Positions 59,305-64,000 of a DNA stretch of 64,000 nucleotides are shown one piece after another. The notes beneath the pieces are model-generated. The model did no database searches and was not told the origin of the DNA. It was given only the letters and a program-made list of their open reading frames with translations. The first letter of the stretch is position 1. Every line of letters begins with the position of its first letter. The stretch spans positions 281,198-345,197 of the forward strand of contig NZ_QJJQ01000003.1 in the NCBI RefSeq assembly GCF_003201975.1, in the 5' to 3' direction. The stretch is from Pseudogracilibacillus auburnensis. GTDB lineage: Bacteria; Bacillota; Bacilli; Bacillales; Amphibacillaceae. A program made the translations under genes and the position numbers.

Positions 59305-60408
59305 TTAATTCAATTTAAGATCCGATTGATAAAAGTAATTAGGTGTTAAAATGTCGTTGTTATATGGTCTATGATAGATGTGTGTAGTTGCAGATGATAT
59401 CGGCGGAATGAGCCAAGCCCAATTCCCAGTAACAGAACGACCGTTTTCGCTCTCGTTCTTTTCAAAGCTCTTAAATTGTTTTGCTGCAGTATGATGATCA
59501 ACAAGCGTAACGCCGGATTTTTGATAAGAATGTAATACTGCAATATTTAATTCAACTAAAGCTTTATCGATCCATAGGGAGCGATTTAATTTTGTATCTA
59601 ATCCCATTATTTCAGCAATCTTTGGTAATAAATTATATCGATCTTCATCTGCTAAATTTCTTGCTCCAATTTCAGTGCCCATATACCAACCATTAAAAGG
59701 GGCCATAGGGTAATCAATTCCACCTATTTCGAGACGCATATCTGAAATGATTGGGACCGCATACCACTTAATATTTAGTTTACTAAAGGCTTCATATTGT
59801 GGGTGAGTTATTGGAACTTCTTTAACTATATCTTTAGGAATTTCATATACTTTAGGTTTTTTTCCTAATTCCTGAATAACCAATGGGAGAATATCGAAAG
59901 GAGTATTAGTTCCTTTCCATCCTAAGCCTTCACATGTTTTGGTTATTTTAACAGATGTTGAATCACCAATTACTTTATCGCCATTTTTGTATCCAGCATA
60001 ACGAAGCAATTGATGGTTCAAAATTCTTAATGGATCTTTTCCATTTTCTCGAGGTGGAAAGATTGTGATTGTAGATTGTATTTTTCCATCATTTGTAGCA
60101 AATTCAATGTGTTTTAATAATTTTTTATAAGCTTGTTCAGCTGAATACACATCACGTGCATCAAAAACATGTAATGTATTCCATAGCAATCGTCCTATAC
60201 AACGATTACTGTTACGCCAGGCCATTTTAGCACCGTGTGTTAATTCAAAAGATTTATGGAAGTATGTCCCGGTAGTCTTTATTTCATTTTCAATTTCTGT
60301 CATTCGTTCCGATTGCTTTTCTTTAGACATCCCGAGTTCATCATAACAAATTTGTATAAATTTTGTTGCCTCTATTATTAAATGATTGGTTTTAGTAGAT
60401 TGAATCAT
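59305..60408 (-). CDS. nos: Bacterial nitric oxide synthase, oxygenase domain
   Basis: Oxidises L-arginine to citrulline and NO; bacterial forms lack the reductase part and use cellular flavodoxin-type donors. NO is known to protect Bacillus from oxidative stress and antibiotics. The 367-residue protein has the haem-binding Cys in [11 protein letters not shown] (about residue 70), the arginine-binding Glu in [12 protein letters not shown], and the pterin-site region near WAWLIPP. ATG 60408 fits GGAG 9 bases upstream and the family length (~360); ATG 60423 is an alternative. Confidence 0.96.
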   Translation of the reverse strand: MIQSTKTNHLIIEATKFIQICYDELGMSKEKQSERMTEIENEIKTTGTYFHKSFELTHGAKMAWRNSNRCIGRLLWNTLHVFDARDVYSAEQAYKKLLKHIEFATNDGKIQSTITIFPPRENGKDPLRILNHQLLRYAGYKNGDKVIGDSTSVKITKTCEGLGWKGTNTPFDILPLVIQELGKKPKVYEIPKDIVKEVPITHPQYEAFSKLNIKWYAVPIISDMRLEIGGIDYPMAPFNGWYMGTEIGARNLADEDRYNLLPKIAEIMGLDTKLNRSLWIDKALVELNIAVLHSYQKSGVTLVDHHTAAKQFKSFEKNESENGRSVTGNWAWLIPPISSATTHIYHRPYNNDILTPNYFYQSDLKLN

Positions 60409-60652
60409 CAGTATCAACTCCATACTTAAAGCTTATCATAGATATGGGATTGTAATAATATGATAGTTTGGAGAATTTTTGAACTTCTTATCGAATACGT
60501 AGAAAATAAAAGCTAGGATATCTCCCAGCCAATAGCAGGGCATTTTGGTTAAGATGGTCTAATATAATAGCATGCAATAATTTTAAAATTTTTACCAAAC
60601 ATAGCATCATGTAGCTATATATTGCGTAGGGGGAAAAATTTGTTAGGCGTTG

Positions 60653-60693
60653 TTTTTTATGGAAATATTTCCCTTCCTACCGTATAATGGGGA
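60653..60693 (+). promoter_or_regulatory. Conserved promoter-like element, copy 2
   Basis: Aligns to 48368-48408 without gaps. CGTATAATGGGGA holds a perfect TATAAT -10. It stands about 70 bases before the DUF1572 gene. Confidence 0.55.
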
Positions 60694-60764
60694 GTATGAT
60701 AACGGATCTAAATGGTCAAAACAACGGGTCAGATTATTGAACAAATTTCAAGGGGGTATATTTA

Positions 60765-61301
60765 ATGAATCTTGGAAATGAATACTTGAAGATTGTGCAA
60801 GAAAGATTTAAAAGCGTTAAAAATCTTGGAGATAAAACAATAAGTCAATTATCAGAGGAAGATATACACTGGAAATTAAACGAGGCTTCAAATAGCATTG
60901 CAATTATTGTAAAGCATTTAAGTGGAAATATGATATCCAGATGGTCTGACTTTTTAACAACAGATGGAGAAAAATCCTTCAGAAATCGTGATCAGGAATT
61001 TGAAGATGACATTTCCTCTAAACAAGAAATGATAACTATTTGGGAAAAAGGATGGAACACTTTTCTTGATACATTGAATGAATTGGAAAACCAAGATTTA
61101 TTAAAAAATATAACCATTCGGAGTGAAAAACACACTGTACTAGAAGCAATCGAAAGACAAATGGCTCATTACGCTTATCATGTTGGTCAGATTGTTTATA
61201 TTGGGAAACAATTAAAAGATGAGAACTGGGAAACCCTTAGTATACCAAAAGGAAAATCAGAAGAATACTTACAGCAGAAGTTAAAAAAACATCAGTCTTA
61301 A
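60765..61301 (+). CDS. DUF1572 protein of the DinB superfamily
   Basis: The 178-residue four-helix protein has NSIAIIVKHLSGNMISRWSDF (first metal His), and ERQMAHYAYHVGQIVYIGK (last metal His residues), the usual DinB-like zinc/nickel site. Some relatives are thiol-dependent transferases, including bacillithiol-dependent ones; the substrate is unknown. AAGGGGG precedes the ATG. Confidence 0.88.
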   Translation: MNLGNEYLKIVQERFKSVKNLGDKTISQLSEEDIHWKLNEASNSIAIIVKHLSGNMISRWSDFLTTDGEKSFRNRDQEFEDDISSKQEMITIWEKGWNTFLDTLNELENQDLLKNITIRSEKHTVLEAIERQMAHYAYHVGQIVYIGKQLKDENWETLSIPKGKSEEYLQQKLKKHQS

Positions 61302-61403
61302 GATATTGGCTTTTGTTTCGAAAACAGGCGTTATTAATACATTTAGTTAACTTACATTTAATAGAGGATGGCAAATTCTTATTAAAAAAATCAAATATTT
61401 TCT

Positions 61404-61432
61404 TTTACGTCCAGTAGGGCGTATTTTTTATT
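61404..61432 (+). terminator. Terminator-like hairpin
   Basis: TACGTCC AGTA GGGCGTA followed by TTTTTTATTT. Confidence 0.65.
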
Positions 61433-61497
61433 TATAGGAATTTATGCCTTTCAAATGGTAAAAATAAAAACTTATTTTACCAAAGAGGAGTGATTGG

Positions 61498-61680
61498 ATG
61501 GAGATCTCCGCATTATCGTTGTACGAGACGCTAGTACCATTTTTGTTATATTTACTATTAGTGTTAATGGCTATCTCAATTATTTTAAAGTTGTTGCCGA
61601 TGCCAAGGGTACTAATAAATTTCATCTGGACGGTTACTATTTTGGCATCAGCTTACTATTTATTTAATAAATTTTTTTAA
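61498..61680 (+). CDS. Small two-span membrane protein (60 residues)
   Basis: MEISALSLYETLVPF, then two hydrophobic spans (LLYLLLVLMAISIILKLL and LINFIWTVTILASAYYLF). AGAGGAGTG before the ATG. The setting behind a terminator and near holin-like remains suggests a phage lysis-region leftover, but host origin is possible. Confidence 0.55.
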   Translation: MEISALSLYETLVPFLLYLLLVLMAISIILKLLPMPRVLINFIWTVTILASAYYLFNKFF

Positions 61681-61709
61681 AGAACCTTCATGATGAGGTA
61701 CTTTTCTTT

Positions 61710-61735
61710 AACGCTCACACGAGCATTATTTTTGT
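61710..61735 (+). terminator. Short terminator hairpin
   Basis: GCTC ACAC GAGC followed by ATTATTTTTG. Confidence 0.5.
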
Positions 61736-61867
61736 ATGCTTAAAAATAAATATTGACTTTTCTAATAATGGGAATATAATAAAAAAATAGGGAAATGAGT
61801 AAATAGCTATTGATGACGAACCGCTATGTGCGATGAAAGTCGCTTGCATTGTGAAGGGAGAAATCTC

Positions 61868-62374
61868 ATGAACAAATTAGTAAATGACAATCTGTATGAA
61901 ACGAGAAATGATCTCGTAAAGGAAATTACTTTATTAAATGATGCTCAATTTAATAGTAAGACTGATAGGGATAAGTGGAGTATAGCACAAGTTTGCCATC
62001 ACTTAGTTCTAGTGGAAAAGGCTTCTATAAAGGCTATTGCATGGGGATTAAAAGAGATTGATAGTGCTCAAAAAGAACGTAAAAAGGTTGACCTTATATT
62101 ATTGGATAGAACGAAAAAGATTAAAGCTCCAAAAATCGTTGAACCAGACGAAGGGCCATTTGAAGTTCAGCAAATAGTTGATTTGTTAAGAGATTCAAGA
62201 AAAGAATTGATGAGTTTTCTTAGTACTATAGAAGATAAATCCATATTAGCCAAAAAATCAATGAAACATCCTGCTCTCGGTGAATTACCTCTTGATCAAT
62301 GGGTTGAACAGATATATTTGCATGAACAGCGACACATAGAACAAATAAAAGAGATAAAATTACTCTTTATCTAA
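61868..62374 (+). CDS. DinB family protein
   Basis: The 168-residue protein (DRDKWSIAQVCHHLVLVEKASIKA ... QWVEQIYLHEQRHIEQIKEI) has His residues in the three DinB metal positions. ATG 61868 follows AAGGGAG. A second DinB-superfamily gene within 1.1 kb; not closely similar to the first. Likely stress or thiol-related enzyme of unknown substrate. Confidence 0.88.
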   Translation: MNKLVNDNLYETRNDLVKEITLLNDAQFNSKTDRDKWSIAQVCHHLVLVEKASIKAIAWGLKEIDSAQKERKKVDLILLDRTKKIKAPKIVEPDEGPFEVQQIVDLLRDSRKELMSFLSTIEDKSILAKKSMKHPALGELPLDQWVEQIYLHEQRHIEQIKEIKLLFI

Positions 62375-62383
62375 ATTACGCAA

Positions 62384-62446
62384 TAAAGCATCTCGGTTAT
62401 GGTGCTTATTATATTTTAAAACGCTCACTTCGAGCGTATTTTTTAT
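62384..62446 (+). terminator. Two hairpins between the DinB gene and the XhlA-like pseudogene
   Basis: AAGCATCTC..GGTGCTT (about 62387-62409), then ACGCTC ACTTC GAGCGT (62422-62438) followed by ATTTTTTAT. The second is of the kind found before phage holin genes, compare 48937-48965. Confidence 0.6.
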
Positions 62447-62472
62447 GTGAAAATTTTGAAAGGGGTTGAGGT

Positions 62473-62742
62473 GTGGATGCAACTGTAATGCTGTTGGATA
62501 TAAAAGAACGAATGGTAAAGGTTCAAACAAAAATTGACTCTATGGCAGAAGATGCAGAGAAAACCGCAAATGAAGCCTTGGCAAGCACTAAATCCTCACA
62601 TAAAAAAATTGATAAAATAGATAAGATATTTTTGTGACTTGGCACTACGATTGGTGGGGCTGTCATTATCTGTCTTATAACATTTTGGAAAATAGGACCT
62701 AAAGGATCTATTATAACATCGGATAAATTGTTCTTTTTTTAA
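62473..62742 (+). pseudogene. XhlA-like phage lysis protein, broken by an in-frame stop
   Basis: GTG 62473 after AAAGGGG starts a frame with a coiled coil (DIKERMVKVQTKIDSMAEDAEKTANEAL) typical of XhlA, interrupted by TGA at 62635-62637 and then continuing LGTTIGGAVIICLITFW, a single membrane span, to TAA 62742. Intact XhlA works with a holin in PBSX-like lysis. This supports a decayed prophage end here. Confidence 0.65.
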
Positions 62743-63119
62743 ATGAAGCTCGTGTTTTTATGAAAAGCAATAAAAAAGGAGAAAAAAAGACCGCCACTGT
62801 AAAAGCGATCTTTGATTTCTATAACATCTACCTACGTATTATTTTAGTCGCAATTCAGCCTAAAAACAGCCCCAAATACGTTCTTCTTCATGCATAACAT
62901 TACGTTTACTTGAAAATTGACTATTTGATATAGTTGTTGTTAGAACAACGTTTTTTAATATATAATGACGTTTAATTCGTTATAGGTTTATTTAATGGTA
63001 TAATATCATCAAGCATTGCATAATTTTTAATTTAATTAATAAAATGACAGTAGACGAGCAATGATGAGATGGAACATCAAAACGATAATTGTTTACAATA
63101 ATTACTGAGGTGATCATTT
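62743..63119. other. Gap between the phage relic and gpsB
   Basis: A hairpin AAAGACCGC..GCGATCTTT lies at about 62786-62812. CAGCCCCAAAT at 62866-62876 resembles the integrase arm repeats and may be the right edge of the third relic. Further right TTCGTT, 17 bases, TATAAT (about 62975-63005) is a likely gpsB promoter. No gene is seen. Confidence 0.45.
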
Positions 63120-63431
63120 ATGACGGTAAGTAGGGTACAATTAACTGCAAACGATATATTGGAAAAAGAGTTTAAGAAATCGATGCGAGGGTATAACGAG
63201 GAAGATGTTGATGAATTTTTAGATATTATTATTAAAGATTATGAAGCATTTAACCAAGAGATTGAAAAGCTAAAACAAGAAAATGAACGGTTTAGAAAAA
63301 GTGCTAGTCAACCAAAATCTCGCGTAACAGCAAACACACCACCGCCACAATCAAATTATGACGTATTAAAAAGGTTATCCAATTTGGAAAAAGCAGTTTT
63401 TGGACAAAAAATAAATGAGAAAGAAATGTAA
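63120..63431 (+). CDS. gpsB: Cell division protein GpsB
   Basis: Coordinates peptidoglycan synthases, especially PBP1 (PonA), between division and side wall. The 103-residue protein has the DivIVA-like N-terminal coiled coil ([35 protein letters not shown]) and the short C-terminal trimer domain ([15 protein letters not shown]), typical length for GpsB. GAGGTG precedes the ATG. It keeps its ancestral place beside rnpB. Confidence 0.95.
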   Translation: MTVSRVQLTANDILEKEFKKSMRGYNEEDVDEFLDIIIKDYEAFNQEIEKLKQENERFRKSASQPKSRVTANTPPPQSNYDVLKRLSNLEKAVFGQKINEKEM

Positions 63432-63439
63432 AAATATGA

Positions 63440-63445
63440 TATAAT
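63440..63445 (+). promoter_or_regulatory. -10 box of rnpB
   Basis: TATAAT lies 6-7 bases before the predicted 5' end of the RNase P RNA. Confidence 0.55.
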
Positions 63446-63451
63446 AAATAA

Positions 63452-63845
63452 GAATGCTCATGTAATCGCTGCACAGTTTACTGTGTAGAGGAAAGTCCAT
63501 GCTCACACAAGCTGCGATGCTTGTAGTGTTCATGCTTGATGAAATAATAAGTCAAGGTAACCGGAGTGGTTAACGGCAGGAGTTTATTTCTACGTCTTTT
63601 TGATAGGAAATAAAGCCTTGAAAGTGCCACAGTGACGAAGATGAATGGAAACATTCTGAAGTGGAACGGGTAAACCCCATGAGTGAGCAACCCAAACTAT
63701 GGTAGGGGCATCCTCTGATTAGGAAATGAACGAAAAGAGGGACAAGAATCACTTGTAGATAAATGATTACAACCCGAGTACGAGGCTGACCACCGTTTTA
63801 GTACAAAGGAACAGAACATGGCTTATCGAGTATTCAGAGGTCACA
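63452..63845 (+). ncRNA. rnpB: RNase P RNA, class B (Bacillus type)
   Basis: Catalytic RNA that matures tRNA 5' ends. Conserved core pieces in order: TAATCGCTGCAC near the 5' end, GAGGAAAGTCCATGCTC (P4 5' strand region), GAAAGTGCCACAGTGACGA, GTGGAACG..GGTAAACCCC, GAGTACGAGG and ACAGAACATGGCTTA near the 3' end. Overall length and elements follow B. subtilis rnpB. The ends are set by the pairing GAATGCTC / GAGTATTC; they may be off by a few bases. Confidence 0.95.
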
Positions 63846-63854
63846 AAATTGTTT

Positions 63855-63902
63855 TAAAAACCTATGTATCAGTGTAAACTGGTAGTAGGTTTTTATTTTT
63901 TT
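63855..63902 (+). terminator. Terminator after rnpB
   Basis: AAAACCTA and TAGGTTTTT enclose a 20-base loop region; T-run follows (TTTTTATTTTTTT). Confidence 0.75.
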
Positions 63903-64000
63903 CATATGACGAATTGTACTATTAAGTGCAACACCTAAAAAAACTGTAGTTAAAATAAAGCAGCCCATAACAGCTTCGTGTAAAATGTAAGTAACCACAC

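Noticed and set aside
63834..63998. Minus-strand frame running off the right window edge with a membrane-like segment
   Set aside because: Its 3' end overlaps the rnpB terminator and the end of the RNase P RNA; too short to support.

Overview
The window is chromosomal DNA of a low-GC Gram-positive, endospore-former-type bacterium of the family Bacillaceae. The evidence is the gene order bshA-cca-birA-panB-panC-panD ... ypmB-aspB ... dnaD-nth | ponA-recU ... yppE ... gpsB-rnpB, which follows the Bacillus subtilis map, plus bacillithiol synthesis, a class-B RNase P RNA and AGGAGG-type ribosome binding sites. Several genes expected from B. subtilis (dinG, ypmA, asnS, ypoC) are absent. A branched-polyamine operon (bpsA-speD) and a bacterial nitric oxide synthase are present. 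An Oceanobacillus/Virgibacillus-like genus is a reasonable inference but is not proven here.

Layout. 1-11340: housekeeping genes for tRNA maturation, biotin, pantothenate, aspartate aminotransferase, replication restart, base-excision repair, and cell-wall synthesis plus Holliday-junction resolution. About 11371-51742: a roughly 40-kb complete-looking siphovirus-type prophage inserted immediately upstream of recU. Its order is integrase, ImmA peptidase, an autonomous two-gene accessory cassette, a CI-like repressor with a divergent Cro-like gene, early genes (replication initiator, DnaC-like loader), XtrA/ArpU plus a second tyrosine recombinase, a lipoprotein/HEPN accessory block, HNH/TerS/TerL, an HK97-type head module, a tail module with a frameshifted chaperone, holin, endolysin and an SOS-type WYL/YolD operon. 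About 51743-52600: a decayed second copy of the integrase-ImmA end of a related phage. 52850-55110: poorly known small genes (a Met/His-rich repeat protein, two small membrane proteins, a DedA protein). 55600-58400: branched polyamine genes, yppE and cytidine deaminase. 58570-62880: a third integrase relic, then nos, two DinB-superfamily genes and an XhlA-like pseudogene, probably a heavily eroded third prophage mixed with host genes. 63120-end: gpsB and rnpB.

How it works together. The recU-gpsB interval appears to be a repeated landing site for related integrases: one intact element and two integrase fossils share arm-type repeats (TTAGCCCC). The att core of the intact prophage carries what looks like the recU-ponA promoter, so insertion may preserve host expression. 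Lysogeny control is seen as CI-like operators in both divergent promoters plus a third copy inside the cro-like gene; SOS control is suggested by LexA-like boxes at immA and at the WYL/YolD promoter. Several genes sit as self-contained units with their own promoter or terminator, some antisense to the late operon. The strongest candidate for an undescribed system is the two-gene cassette at 13608-16289 (a soluble 397-residue protein and a 483-residue protein with a C-terminal membrane domain). It separates cI from immA and has its own terminator boundary; anti-phage defence or superinfection exclusion is inferred from position and architecture only.
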